From DATBGE01 sp036558125 (GTDB taxonomy: Bacteria > Gemmatimonadota > Gemmatimonadetes > Gemmatimonadales > GWC2-71-9): a stretch of 11,482 bases of DNA. The translations under genes were made by a program, and so were the position numbers. Location of the stretch: positions 1-11,482 of the forward strand of contig DATBGE010000193.1 of the NCBI GenBank assembly GCA_036558125.1. The letters run 5' to 3'. The notes below the pieces were generated by a model, which searched no databases, was not told where the DNA came from, and saw only the letters and a list, made by a program, of their open reading frames with translations. Shown in pieces: positions 1 to 7,466 of this stretch (position 1 is its first letter; the number at the start of each line of letters is the position of its first letter).

Positions 1-932
1 AGCAGCAAGCCTTCCCGAAGACCGAACGCGCTCACTTTGACCTCACGGGCCTCGATCCGGAGCAGTAATTCGGCGGTCACCGCGAGTCCGGCGAGGATGA
101 TGTCCGCCCGCTGCGGGTTGAGCCCGGGGACCTGGCCCCGCTGCTGCGGAGTCATCGCAGTGAGCCACTCCAGCAGGTGCTCAACCTCCGCCGTATTGAC
201 CGCGGTGCCGTGCACCGGATCGGCGGCCGAGAGCCCTCGCCGAGCCGCGGCCATCCGGCCCAGGTTGGTGAAGGACCCCCCCGAGCCGATAAGCACGGGC
301 GAGCTCCAGTCGCGGAGCGGAAGTTTGCGCCGCAGTTGGCGCCGCACCCAGTCGCGCAGCTTCCCCACCGCCTTCCGGGTGTCCTTCCCCTCGCCCATGT
401 GCAGCTCGGTGAGGCGGACGGCTCCGAAAGGAACCGAGAGGCTCTGCTCGATCAGCCCGTCCACCGCCGCAATCAACTCCAGGCTGCCGCCGCCGATGTC
501 CGCGATGACGGTGCGGCCTCCTTCCAGCGGGAAGTGATGGGCTACCGAGCGGTAGGAGAGGGCCGCTTCGGTCTCCGCGTCGATAATCCGAAGGTCGAAC
601 CCGGTCTCTTCCTTCACCCGGGCCACGAATTCCTCCCCGTTGATCGCTTCGCGGACCGCGGCGGTGGCCACGGCCGCAACCCGGCTCACCCCACGGCGCT
701 CGCAGACGTCGCGCATCCGCTTTAGGGCCGAGATGGCTCGTTCAATGGCTTCAGGGTCCAGCCGCCTGGTCCGAGCGACTCCGGTCGCCAGGCGAGGCTG
801 CTCCTTCACTTCGGCAATGACCGAAAGCCCCGACTGCGCGCCGTACTCCGCCACGAGAAGCCGGATCGAATTGGATCCGACGTCCACGGCGGCGAGGCGC
901 TCACGGGGTTCGGGTACCGGTACAGAGGTCAT
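1..932 (-). CDS. ppx: Ppx/GppA-family exopolyphosphatase (C-terminal end cut by window edge)
   Basis: The enzyme is predicted to release phosphate from polyphosphate chains, or to act on pppGpp, in the cytoplasm. Reading from the ATG at 932, 310 codons are open to the left edge. The actin-like fold signatures are visible: DVGSNSIRLL at residues 17-26, an acidic active-site segment with E120 and E122, the second phosphate loop ADIGGGSLEL at 144-153, and GSGGSFTNLG at 216-225. The segment FGLREGLL (303-310) normally sits near the C-terminus of the short, roughly 310-residue form, so only a few residues are probably missing. The start overlaps the phoU stop as ATGA (929-932) and has no clear Shine-Dalgarno of its own, so translation is probably coupled to phoU. 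Ppx and GppA cannot be told apart here; the Pst/PhoU context favours polyphosphate. Confidence 0.93.
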   Translation of the reverse strand, partial: MTSVPVPEPRERLAAVDVGSNSIRLLVAEYGAQSGLSVIAEVKEQPRLATGVARTRRLDPEAIERAISALKRMRDVCERRGVSRVAAVATAAVREAINGEEFVARVKEETGFDLRIIDAETEAALSYRSVAHHFPLEGGRTVIADIGGGSLELIAAVDGLIEQSLSVPFGAVRLTELHMGEGKDTRKAVGKLRDWVRRQLRRKLPLRDWSSPVLIGSGGSFTNLGRMAAARRGLSAADPVHGTAVNTAEVEHLLEWLTAMTPQQRGQVPGLNPQRADIILAGLAVTAELLLRIEAREVKVSAFGLREGLL

Positions 933-1645
933 GCGATCGGTGTCGGTGTGGCGCCGGAGGTTCGGGCTTCGCCCCGGTCCTCGGCGTGGTGCTTGATTGA
1001 CTTCCCTTCCACCAGAAAGACTACATCCTCGGCCACGTTAGTGGCGAGGTCGGCTACCCGCTCGAGGTTGCGGCTCACCAGGAACAACTCCATCCCCGCG
1101 CCGATCATGTGCGGGTCTTCCATCATATGGGTGAGCAGGATCCGGAAGACCGACCGGTGGAGATTATCCACTTTGTCGTCCCGCAGACAGACCTCCCGGG
1201 CCGACGCGGCATCGCCCCGGATGAACGCTTCAAGAGAATCCGAAAGCATGTCGCGCGCCAGACGGGCCATCTCGATGATCTCCGGCTCCGGGGCGATCGG
1301 CCGGGCGTGGCTCAACCGTTCCGCCGACTGGGCGATGTTGACCGCGTGGTCTCCCACCCGCTCCAGGTCGTTGGCGATCTTGAGCGCCGAAGTCAGCATC
1401 CGGAGATCGCGTGCCATCGGCTGCTGCAGGGCGAGGAGGTTAACACAGGCCTCCTCGATCTCCATCTCCATATTGTCGATGGCCCGGTCGCTGGTGATGA
1501 CGCTGTGGGCCTTCGAGGCACTGCGCTCGAGCAAGGCGTCCACCGCCAGGCCGAGCGCCGCTTCCGCCTCTCCCGACATGGTAAGGAGGCGAACCTTCAC
1601 GTCGTTCAGCTCGTCGTGGAAGTGGCGATGCATCTCGGAGCTCAT
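929..1645 (-). CDS. phoU: Phosphate transport/signalling regulator PhoU
   Basis: PhoU is a cytoplasmic all-helical protein that couples Pst transporter activity to the PhoR/PhoB-type two-component system and limits phosphate uptake. The 238-residue product has the usual length and the two-repeat architecture. The metal-binding E/DxxxD helices appear twice: NDLERVGDHAVNIAQ (about residues 91-105) and RNLERVADLATNVAEDVVF in the second half. The C-terminal 20 residues or so are a hydrophilic tail rich in charged residues, Thr and Pro. The ATG at 1645 overlaps the upstream pstB stop by 4 bases and is preceded by GGGAG at good spacing, inside the pstB 3' end. Its stop overlaps the ppx start. Ending the Pst operon with phoU is the classic arrangement; no phoB or phoR lies in the window. 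Confidence 0.97.
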   Translation of the reverse strand: MSSEMHRHFHDELNDVKVRLLTMSGEAEAALGLAVDALLERSASKAHSVITSDRAIDNMEMEIEEACVNLLALQQPMARDLRMLTSALKIANDLERVGDHAVNIAQSAERLSHARPIAPEPEIIEMARLARDMLSDSLEAFIRGDAASAREVCLRDDKVDNLHRSVFRILLTHMMEDPHMIGAGMELFLVSRNLERVADLATNVAEDVVFLVEGKSIKHHAEDRGEARTSGATPTPIA

Positions 1646-2502
1646 CCGAATCTCCCGGTAATGTATGCTTCAGTGCGATCACTTGAGGGAGCGGTGAAGA
1701 TCCGTTCGGTTTCTCCCACTTCGACCAGTTCCCCTCTATCGAAAAAGCCCGTGAGGTCGGAGACCCGCGCGGCCTGCTGCATGTTGTGGGTTACGATCAC
1801 GATCGTGTAGGACTGCTTGAGCTCGACGATCAACTCTTCGACCTTCTGGGTGGCGATCGGATCCAGCGCGGAACAGGGCTCGTCCATCAGGAGCACCGCG
1901 GGCTGGTTCCCCAGGGCCCGCGCGATGCACAACCGCTGCTGCTGTCCTCCGGAAAGCCCGGTGCCCGGCTCGTCCAGCCGGTCCTTCACCTCGTCCCACA
2001 GCGCCGCCTGCCTCAGGCACCGCTCGACCAGGTCCGGCAGGTCTCGCGACGGCACCAGGCGATTCAGCCCTGGGCCGTAGGCCACGTTGTCGTAGATCGA
2101 CTTGGGGAATGGATTCGGACGCTGGAAGACCATTCCCACCCGCAAGCGGAGCGAGACCAGGTCGGTTCCCGACCCGAAGATGGATTTTCCTTCGAGCAGG
2201 ATGTCTCCCCCGTAGCGTGCGCCCGGCAGCAGGTCGTGCATCCGGTTGATCGAACGGAGGAAGGTGGACTTGCCGCACCCGGACGGTCCGATGATCGCTG
2301 TCACCGCGCGCCGTGGAATCGTGAAGGTGATCCCCTTCAGTACCGGACCCGCGCCATAGGAAAACGTGAAATCGCGGGCCTCGATCGCGGGCGTCCCGGC
2401 CTCGATCGAAGGCCGCGGCCCGGAACGCGGTGTCAGCGTGGTCTTGAGCAGCGGTGCCGGCACGGAGGAAGGCACTGCGGGATTTGTCGACATGGCGGTC
2501 AT
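1642..2502 (-). CDS. pstB: Phosphate ABC transporter ATPase PstB, promoter-distal copy
   Basis: This ATPase subunit of the high-affinity phosphate importer sits on the cytoplasmic face of the PstA/PstC channel. In 286 residues it has Walker A GPSGCGKST at 72-80, the Q-loop Gln at 127, the ABC signature LSGGQQQR at 183-190, Walker B VLLMDEP at 203-209 and the switch His at 239. The SALDPIAT segment after Walker B is close to canonical PstB. An N-terminal extension of about 35 residues, rich in Pro, Ser and Thr, precedes the ABC fold; the internal ATG at 2493 would shorten it by only three residues. The start overlaps the upstream pstB stop as ATGA (2499-2502), with GGGA built into that gene's 3' end. 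The fold is intact, so this is not a pseudogene. It is clearly a paralogue of the neighbouring copy, with an identical ending TEAYITGRFG. Confidence 0.96.
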   Translation of the reverse strand: MTAMSTNPAVPSSVPAPLLKTTLTPRSGPRPSIEAGTPAIEARDFTFSYGAGPVLKGITFTIPRRAVTAIIGPSGCGKSTFLRSINRMHDLLPGARYGGDILLEGKSIFGSGTDLVSLRLRVGMVFQRPNPFPKSIYDNVAYGPGLNRLVPSRDLPDLVERCLRQAALWDEVKDRLDEPGTGLSGGQQQRLCIARALGNQPAVLLMDEPCSALDPIATQKVEELIVELKQSYTIVIVTHNMQQAARVSDLTGFFDRGELVEVGETERIFTAPSSDRTEAYITGRFG

Positions 2503-3266
2503 CCGAATCGTCCCGTGATGTAGGCCTCAGTCTGTTCCTGCTTCGGGGCGGTGAACAGCTGCCGGGTCGGACCGGTCTCGATCATCGATCCCATATAGAA
2601 GAAGGTTGTGGTGTCCGACACCCGCGCCGCCTGCTGCATGTTGTGTGTGACGATGACGATGGTGAATGCCTGCTTGAGCTCGAACACCAGCTCTTCGATC
2701 CGTGAAGTCCCGGCCGGGTCGAGCGAGGCGGTCGGCTCATCGAGCAACAGGATGTCGGGTCGCGGCGCGATGCTGCGCGCGATGCAGAGTCGCTGCTGCT
2801 GGCCACCCGAGAGGGCCACGGCGCTGGTGCGGAGCCGGTCCTTCACCTCGTCCCACAGCGCCGCCTGCTTCAGAGAGCGCTCCACGATCTCGTCCTGCTC
2901 CCCCCGCCGCGGGCGGCCATCCAGCCGCAGTCCGGCCGCCACGTTGTCGTAGATCGACATGGTGGGAAAGGGTGTGGGCTTCTGGAACACCATTCCTACC
3001 CGGCGACGGAGCTGCATTGGACTCACGCCCGACTGGTACACGTCTTCTCCATCCAGCAGCACTTTCCCCGTAATCCAGCCACCCTCCGACAACTCATGCA
3101 TCCGGTTGAGCGTCCGCAGGAACGTGGACTTGCCGCAGCCGGAGGGGCCGATGAGCGCATTCACGCTGTTGTTGGCGAAGGTCAGCGTGACGTTTTTCAC
3201 CGCGGTGAACTTGCCGTACATGGCGGTGAGCTTGTCGGTGCCCAGCCGGGCTGGATGGTCAGGCAT
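2499..3266 (-). CDS. pstB: Phosphate ABC transporter ATPase PstB, promoter-proximal copy
   Basis: This is the second complete phosphate-importer ATPase, 255 residues, the standard PstB length. It has Walker A GPSGCGKS at 40-47, VFQKPTPFP around the Q-loop at 94-101, signature LSGGQQQR at 152-159, Walker B ILLLDEP at 172-178 and the switch His at 208. It differs from the distal copy after Walker B (TASLDPAGTSRIEEL against SALDPIATQKVEEL) and lacks its N-terminal extension. The ATG at 3266 lies 8 bases inside pstA and is preceded by GGAGG about 10 bases upstream. That GGAGG falls in an inverted repeat at 3268-3280. The two ATPases could form a heterodimer on PstA/PstC or serve under different conditions; the sequence cannot decide which. 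Confidence 0.96.
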   Translation of the reverse strand: MPDHPARLGTDKLTAMYGKFTAVKNVTLTFANNSVNALIGPSGCGKSTFLRTLNRMHELSEGGWITGKVLLDGEDVYQSGVSPMQLRRRVGMVFQKPTPFPTMSIYDNVAAGLRLDGRPRRGEQDEIVERSLKQAALWDEVKDRLRTSAVALSGGQQQRLCIARSIAPRPDILLLDEPTASLDPAGTSRIEELVFELKQAFTIVIVTHNMQQAARVSDTTTFFYMGSMIETGPTRQLFTAPKQEQTEAYITGRFG

Positions 3267-4104
3267 TGAGGTTGAACCTCCGACGCGTGGCGATCCGGGC
3301 CGCGACGCTCAAGACGAAGACGACCATGATCAGGACCAGCGCGGTCGCCCACGCGTAGCGATGCCATTCCTCGTATGGCCCGGTCGCGTAGGTGAACACC
3401 GTCAGCGGCAAGGCAGCCATCGGCTCGCGAACGTTGAAGCTCAGGTACTGGCTGCCCAGCGCGGTGAAGAGGAGCGGCGCGGTCTCCCCGGCAACCCGCG
3501 CCACCGCGAGGAGGCTGCCGGTGACAATGCCCGGCAACGCGGTGCGCAGGACGATGCCAAGGCTGGTTCGCCACCGGGGGTAGCCGAGAGCCAGCGCCGC
3601 CTCGCGCAAGGAATGAGGAACCAGTTTGATCAGCTCCTCAGTGGTGCGCATCACCATCGGGATCATGAGCATGGCGAGCGCCACGCTCCCGGCGAGGGCC
3701 GAGAAGTGCTTCTGCCGGGCCACGATCCAGGTCCAGGCGAAGACTCCGACGACGATCGAGGGAGTTCCGTTCATGACATCGGCGACAAAGCGCGCCGCCG
3801 TGCTCAAGCGACTCCCTGGGTACTCCGCGCAATAGATGCCCGCGCCTATGCCAAGGGGCAGACCAAACACGCTGGCCAGGCCGACGATGATCAAGGTCCC
3901 CACGATGGCGTGGGCAACACCACCGCCGGTCTCACCGGCCGGAACCGGCATCTTAGTGAAAAAATCTACCGAGAGGCTGCTGGCGCCCTTCAGTATCAGG
4001 TTGACCAGGATGAACATCAGCGGCAGGACGGCCAGAATGACGGCCACAACCATCAGGCTGACCATCATGTTGCTGACCAGGCGCCGGAGCACACGCCGGT
4101 TCAT
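3259..4104 (-). CDS. pstA: Phosphate ABC transporter permease PstA
   Basis: PstA is one of two inner-membrane channel subunits of the phosphate importer. The 281-residue protein begins with a basic N-terminus (NRRVLRR) and a long hydrophobic helix (about 12-38), followed by further membrane segments near 66-92, 112-128, 138-153, 190-207 and 250-270. The EAA coupling loop that contacts PstB is REAALALGYPRWRTS at 167-181, and TAPLLFTALG follows it as in other PstA proteins. The start overlaps the pstC stop by 4 bases (4101-4104) and has GGGAG upstream within pstC. The 3' end overlaps the first pstB by 8 bases. Length and order are typical. Confidence 0.97.
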   Translation of the reverse strand: MNRRVLRRLVSNMMVSLMVVAVILAVLPLMFILVNLILKGASSLSVDFFTKMPVPAGETGGGVAHAIVGTLIIVGLASVFGLPLGIGAGIYCAEYPGSRLSTAARFVADVMNGTPSIVVGVFAWTWIVARQKHFSALAGSVALAMLMIPMVMRTTEELIKLVPHSLREAALALGYPRWRTSLGIVLRTALPGIVTGSLLAVARVAGETAPLLFTALGSQYLSFNVREPMAALPLTVFTYATGPYEEWHRYAWATALVLIMVVFVLSVAARIATRRRFNLNA

Positions 4105-5093
4105 AGCGCCTTGCTCCCAATGGCCGCGCCCTTCGCCACCCGCCAGATCAGCAGCCGTGCAGCCCCGTTCACCAGCACGGTCAGCAGGAACAGCACGAAC
4201 GCGACGTAGGCCAATGCGGAAAAGTGCATGTCCGTCGCCGCCTCGGAGAATTCATTCGCAATCACCGCGGCCATGGTATAGCCCGGAGCAAACAAGGAGG
4301 CCGCGATGTCGTGCCGGTTCCCGATCAACATGGTGACCGCCATCGTCTCACCCAGCGCCCGGCCCAGGCCGAGGATGATCGCCCCGAAGATCCCGGAACG
4401 GGCATAGGGGAGGATGGCGGAAATCACCGCTTCCCAACGAGTCGCACCCAGCGCCAGCGACGCCTCGCGCTGACTGTTGGGGACCGCGAGCAGCACCTCC
4501 CGCGAAACCGACATGATGAATGGCATGATCATGATCGCCAGGATGATGCTGGCGGAGAGCATGGATGGTCCGTAGATCGGTCCCTGGAAGAAGGGGAGGA
4601 AACCGAACAGGGTCCGCAGGACCGGGAAGATGAATTTCTTGAGGAAGGGGATCAGGACGAAGATCCCCCAGAGCCCGTAGACCACGCTGGGAATCGCGGC
4701 CAGCAGCTCGATCACGAACGCCACCGGCTGCCGCAGCACCTTGGGGGCGAATTCCGTGATGTACACCGCGACCCCCAGCGACAGCGGTACCGCGATGAGC
4801 AAAGCCAGCAGAGAGGAGAGCAGGGTCCCGAAGATGAGTGGGAAGGCTCCAAACCGCTCGGCAACGGGATCCCAGACCGAGTTGGTGATGAAGCCGAGTC
4901 CGAACTTGTGAATGGCCAGCTGGGCACCGGAGAAAAGTTCCCACACCAGGAGCCCAAGGAGGATGGGAATGGTGAGGCTCATCGCGGTGAGGATCCCACG
5001 GAATACCCGATCGCCCGCGCCCGAGCTGCCCCGGCCCAGTCTCACGGCCGCTGGCGGAGGCGCGGGCGTCTCGTCAATCGCAGGACTGGCCAT
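4101..5093 (-). CDS. pstC: Phosphate ABC transporter permease PstC
   Basis: PstC is the second inner-membrane channel subunit, pairing with PstA. In 330 residues it has a Pro/Ala-rich cytoplasmic N-terminus (1-27), a first membrane helix at about 36-53, the large periplasmic loop, then helices near 85-110, 124-150, 178-196, 228-247 and 285-312. The EAA loop is REASLALGATRWEAV at 209-223, and GRALGETMAVTMLIGN after it is characteristic of PstC. The ATG at 5093 is the best in-frame start, but it is directly preceded by eight C on the coding strand and lacks a Shine-Dalgarno at normal spacing. The gene is 167 bases downstream of pstS, with a Pho-box-like element between, so it may have its own promoter and a short leader. 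Confidence 0.96.
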   Translation of the reverse strand: MASPAIDETPAPPPAAVRLGRGSSGAGDRVFRGILTAMSLTIPILLGLLVWELFSGAQLAIHKFGLGFITNSVWDPVAERFGAFPLIFGTLLSSLLALLIAVPLSLGVAVYITEFAPKVLRQPVAFVIELLAAIPSVVYGLWGIFVLIPFLKKFIFPVLRTLFGFLPFFQGPIYGPSMLSASIILAIMIMPFIMSVSREVLLAVPNSQREASLALGATRWEAVISAILPYARSGIFGAIILGLGRALGETMAVTMLIGNRHDIAASLFAPGYTMAAVIANEFSEAATDMHFSALAYVAFVLFLLTVLVNGAARLLIWRVAKGAAIGSKAL

Positions 5094-5101
5094 GGGGGGG
5101 G
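5094..5101. repeat. G8/C8 homopolymer abutting the pstC start codon
   Basis: Eight consecutive G on the plus strand read as eight C immediately before the pstC ATG on the coding strand. The tract lies where a ribosome-binding site would normally be. Tracts of this length can slip during replication, so copy number may vary between cells or in assemblies; no effect on pstC has been shown. Confidence 0.8.
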
Positions 5102-5127
5102 AACGTAGAGTGGCTCCAACTGGAGTC

Positions 5128-5155
5128 GGTCACGAACGTGTAACGGAAATGTCAC
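5128..5155 (-). promoter_or_regulatory. Pho-box-like direct repeat upstream of pstC
   Basis: On the plus strand three related hexamers sit exactly 11 bases apart: GGTCAC (5128), TGTAAC (5139) and TGTCAC (5150). Read in the pstC direction they are GTGACA, GTTACA and GTGACC. PhoB/PhoP-type regulators bind head-to-tail half-sites with an 11-base period, and the E. coli half-site CTGTCAT shares the TGTCA core. The element ends 35 bases before the pstC ATG, a place consistent with activating a promoter. A near-palindrome, CTCCA-AC-TGGAG (5114-5125), lies between it and pstC. The regulator and the start of transcription are inferred, not seen. Confidence 0.6.
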
Positions 5156-5218
5156 GTCAAACGGTGCAACAATAACTCCCAGAAACAGACCGACGACGAG
5201 AGGTCAGGGCTCCCGCCG

Positions 5219-5252
5219 CCGGTCCGTCCTACGCCCCAGCACCGACCGGGGC
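5219..5252 (-). other. Inverted repeats just downstream of pstS
   Basis: Two mutually exclusive inverted repeats begin 9-12 bases after the pstS stop: GCCCC (5233-5237) with GGGGC (5248-5252), and CCGGTC (5219-5224) with GACCGG (5244-5249). Neither is followed by a T-tract in the direction of transcription, so a strong intrinsic terminator is unlikely. A partial attenuator or an RNA 3'-end stabiliser, giving more PstS than permease, would fit the position. Confidence 0.3.
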
Positions 5253-5260
5253 ATTTCCCT

Positions 5261-6283
5261 CTACTTGAGGTTCTTAATGCGACCGGTCTCCAACGCCACC
5301 ACTTCCTGGGGTAGGGGCGCGTACTGGAGCGCCGCAGCCATCTGTTGGGCCTCGGGGGAGATCATCCAGTTCAGGAAATCATGAAGGGCCTTCGCCTTCG
5401 CCGCATCCTTCATCTTGGGCCGAACCAGGAGCCAGGTGAAGGAGGAGATGGGATAGGAGCCCTGGCCTGGCGCGTCCGTAATCGAGACGCGGAAATCAGT
5501 CCCCGAGGAGAACTTGGCACTCCCCGCAGCCGCCGTGACGCTGGCGAGTGAAGGCTCCACGAAGGCGCCGGCAGAGTTCTTCACCTGCGCGAAAGGCAGC
5601 TTGTTGGCCACCGCATAGATCAGCTCGACATAGCCCAGCGCGCCCTCGGTTTCCTTCACCTGTTGCGTCACACCCTCGTTCCCCTTGCCCCCCAGCCCGA
5701 CCGGCCAGTTGACCGAGGTTGCCTTGCCGACCTTGTCCTTCCAATCCTTGGACACCTTGCTCAGGTAGTCGGTGAAGATGTACGAGGTTCCCGAACCATC
5801 CGAGCGATGGACGACGATCAGGTCGGCATTCGGCAGAGAGACGCCCGGGTTGAGCGCCGCAATCCGCGGGTCGTTCCACTTGAGAATCTTGCCCAGGAAG
5901 ATGTCCGCGATCGTGGGCCCGTCGAACTTGAGCTGGGTATCGCCCAGGGCAGGCAGATTCCAGGTCAGTACCACAGCCCCCATCACGGTGGGGAGGTGCA
6001 GAACCTCTCCCTGCACCGCCTGCATCTGGTCATTTGTCATCGGCCCATCGCTGGCGCCGAAGTCCACGGTGCCTTCCGTATACTGCTTGATCCCGCCGCC
6101 GGACCCGATCGACTGATAGTTGATCTGGACGCCCGTCTTCTTGTGGTACTCGTCGAACCACTTGGTGTAGATCGGATTGGGGAAGGTCGCCCCGGCGCCC
6201 GTGAGGCTCGTTTGGCCAGAGGCGCTCGCCGCGGCCACCACGCTCAGGCCGAGGACCATCGCCAGCAGTGTCGAACGCTGCAT
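5261..6283 (-). CDS. pstS: Periplasmic phosphate-binding protein PstS
   Basis: PstS captures phosphate in the periplasm and delivers it to PstC/PstA. I place the start at the ATG at 6283, which has AGGAG nine bases upstream and begins directly at a signal peptide; a longer frame opening at 6319 adds twelve residues unlike a signal sequence. The 340-residue precursor has a Sec signal over about 1-22, with cleavage near ASA/SG. There is no lipobox Cys, so the protein is probably soluble. Phosphate-binding loops are visible: GAGATFP at 29-35, GSGGGIKQ at 60-67, FGASDGPMT at 75-83 and RSDGSGTS at 160-167. Thirty-five bases separate it from the upstream porin, so the two are probably co-transcribed. 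The length is normal for the family. Confidence 0.97.
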   Translation of the reverse strand: MQRSTLLAMVLGLSVVAAASASGQTSLTGAGATFPNPIYTKWFDEYHKKTGVQINYQSIGSGGGIKQYTEGTVDFGASDGPMTNDQMQAVQGEVLHLPTVMGAVVLTWNLPALGDTQLKFDGPTIADIFLGKILKWNDPRIAALNPGVSLPNADLIVVHRSDGSGTSYIFTDYLSKVSKDWKDKVGKATSVNWPVGLGGKGNEGVTQQVKETEGALGYVELIYAVANKLPFAQVKNSAGAFVEPSLASVTAAAGSAKFSSGTDFRVSITDAPGQGSYPISSFTWLLVRPKMKDAAKAKALHDFLNWMISPEAQQMAAALQYAPLPQEVVALETGRIKNLK

Positions 6284-6318
6284 GAAGGAATACTCCTGCG
6301 AAGGTTCGTGGGTGTCCA

Positions 6319-7395
6319 TCAGTAGGTGATCTGGGCCTGGAAGTAGGCGGTCGAACCGGTGGTGGCCGAGGTCTTGAACGCGTTGCTCTCGTTTCCACCC
6401 TGGAGCGATGTCACGTCGACGTCGGCCAGGAGCCGCAAGTGTTCATGCAGCTGGTAGGTGATGCCGCCAATGACGCGCGTGATCTGATCCTTGTCGGCGG
6501 AGCTGTCGGTGTTCGGATCGGTCAGATCCACTCGGCCTATCACCCCCCACTTCGGAGAGAACCAGTACGTGCCGTACGCGCTGATCACTTGCCCCTTCGC
6601 GTACGCCCTGGGGGCGATCGTCCCGACCGCTCCGTTGCCGCTTATCGAGTCCTTGGTGAGGGCGTACTCCGCAGCGATCAGCGCCTTCTTGGATTTGTAG
6701 GACGCGATGCCGAGGTAGCGTTCGCGCTGGCCCCCCGTGGTCGGCTTGCCGTACTGGCCGTAGGCCGTGATCCGGAGCCCACCGACCCGGCCCGGGAGAT
6801 CGCTGTTCGCCAGTTTGAAGGAAATCCGGCCCATCGCATCCTTGCGGCTGTCCCCCGGAGCCCCGCTGTAGTTCTCGCCGCTCACCACTGCCAACTGCAA
6901 GTCCACCTTGGAATAGCCGAAGTTCCCGTCGATCCCGGCACCAAAGTCCGACGAGGAGACATAGCCGCCCCGCTCCATCGCCATCTGCCCCTGCATCCGG
7001 AAGTCCCAGAGGGCCTCCTCCCAGTCGAGTAGGGAGGTATGGAGCAGGCCCAACTTGTAAGTGAGGGAGCTGTTCTCGGGGGTCCATGCTGCGTAGGCGT
7101 ACTTGAGTCGGATGGTAAGTTGGTTCGCCGCGGCCTTCCGGCTGTCGATGTCGGTCGTGACGCGAGTCAGCAGAGTACCGAACTTGCCTATGACATTCAC
7201 GTAAGCCCGGGTCACATCGAAGTTGTTCTGATGCCCGGGTGGAGTCATGGTGGAGTCTTCGTGCAGCTGGTAACCGTACTGCAGGTAGCCAACGCCATTG
7301 ACCGTCAAGGTTGGGGACTGCGCGTTGGCGACGCTCGTGACGAGCGCCAACGCCACCGCGATCCCGCCACCGGTCACCCGCCATAGAGCAACCAT
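6319..7395 (-). CDS. Outer-membrane porin-like beta-barrel protein, probably phosphate-related
   Basis: This is a 358-residue outer-membrane protein. A signal peptide covers residues 1-25 with a clean ANA/QS cleavage site. The mature part alternates hydrophobic and polar residues in short strands, rich in Gly, Tyr and Thr (for example VNGVGYLQYGYQLHED and DVTRAYVNVIGKF near the start). The chain ends in QAQITY, whose terminal aromatic residue is the usual signal for barrel insertion. The ATG at 7395 has GGAG nine bases upstream. It lies directly before pstS with a 35-base gap, suggesting it supplies phosphate across the outer membrane. It may belong to the phosphate-selective porin O/P superfamily, but I cannot confirm this from motifs; substrate choice is inferred from context. 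Confidence 0.82.
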   Translation of the reverse strand: MVALWRVTGGGIAVALALVTSVANAQSPTLTVNGVGYLQYGYQLHEDSTMTPPGHQNNFDVTRAYVNVIGKFGTLLTRVTTDIDSRKAAANQLTIRLKYAYAAWTPENSSLTYKLGLLHTSLLDWEEALWDFRMQGQMAMERGGYVSSSDFGAGIDGNFGYSKVDLQLAVVSGENYSGAPGDSRKDAMGRISFKLANSDLPGRVGGLRITAYGQYGKPTTGGQRERYLGIASYKSKKALIAAEYALTKDSISGNGAVGTIAPRAYAKGQVISAYGTYWFSPKWGVIGRVDLTDPNTDSSADKDQITRVIGGITYQLHEHLRLLADVDVTSLQGGNESNAFKTSATTGSTAYFQAQITY

Positions 7396-7466
7396 GATCC
7401 TTGTCTCCAGAGAGGATGTTCACTCACGGCGGCCGCCTGCGAATGGGCCCCGTCAGTGCGCGGGTA

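Noticed and set aside
2959..4209. Long plus-strand frame of 416 codons opposite pstA and pstB
   Set aside because: It is antisense to well-conserved pst genes, has low-complexity His/Asp/Arg/Gln-rich composition, and follows from the GC-rich codon pattern of the real strand.
4224..5108. Plus-strand frame of 294 codons opposite pstC
   Set aside because: It is a shadow frame rich in Arg, Glu, Asp and Gly with no domain pattern; the minus strand encodes a clear permease.
6284..6319. pstS start at 6319
   Set aside because: It would overlap the porin stop and add twelve residues before a normal signal peptide; the ATG at 6283 has a proper AGGAG.
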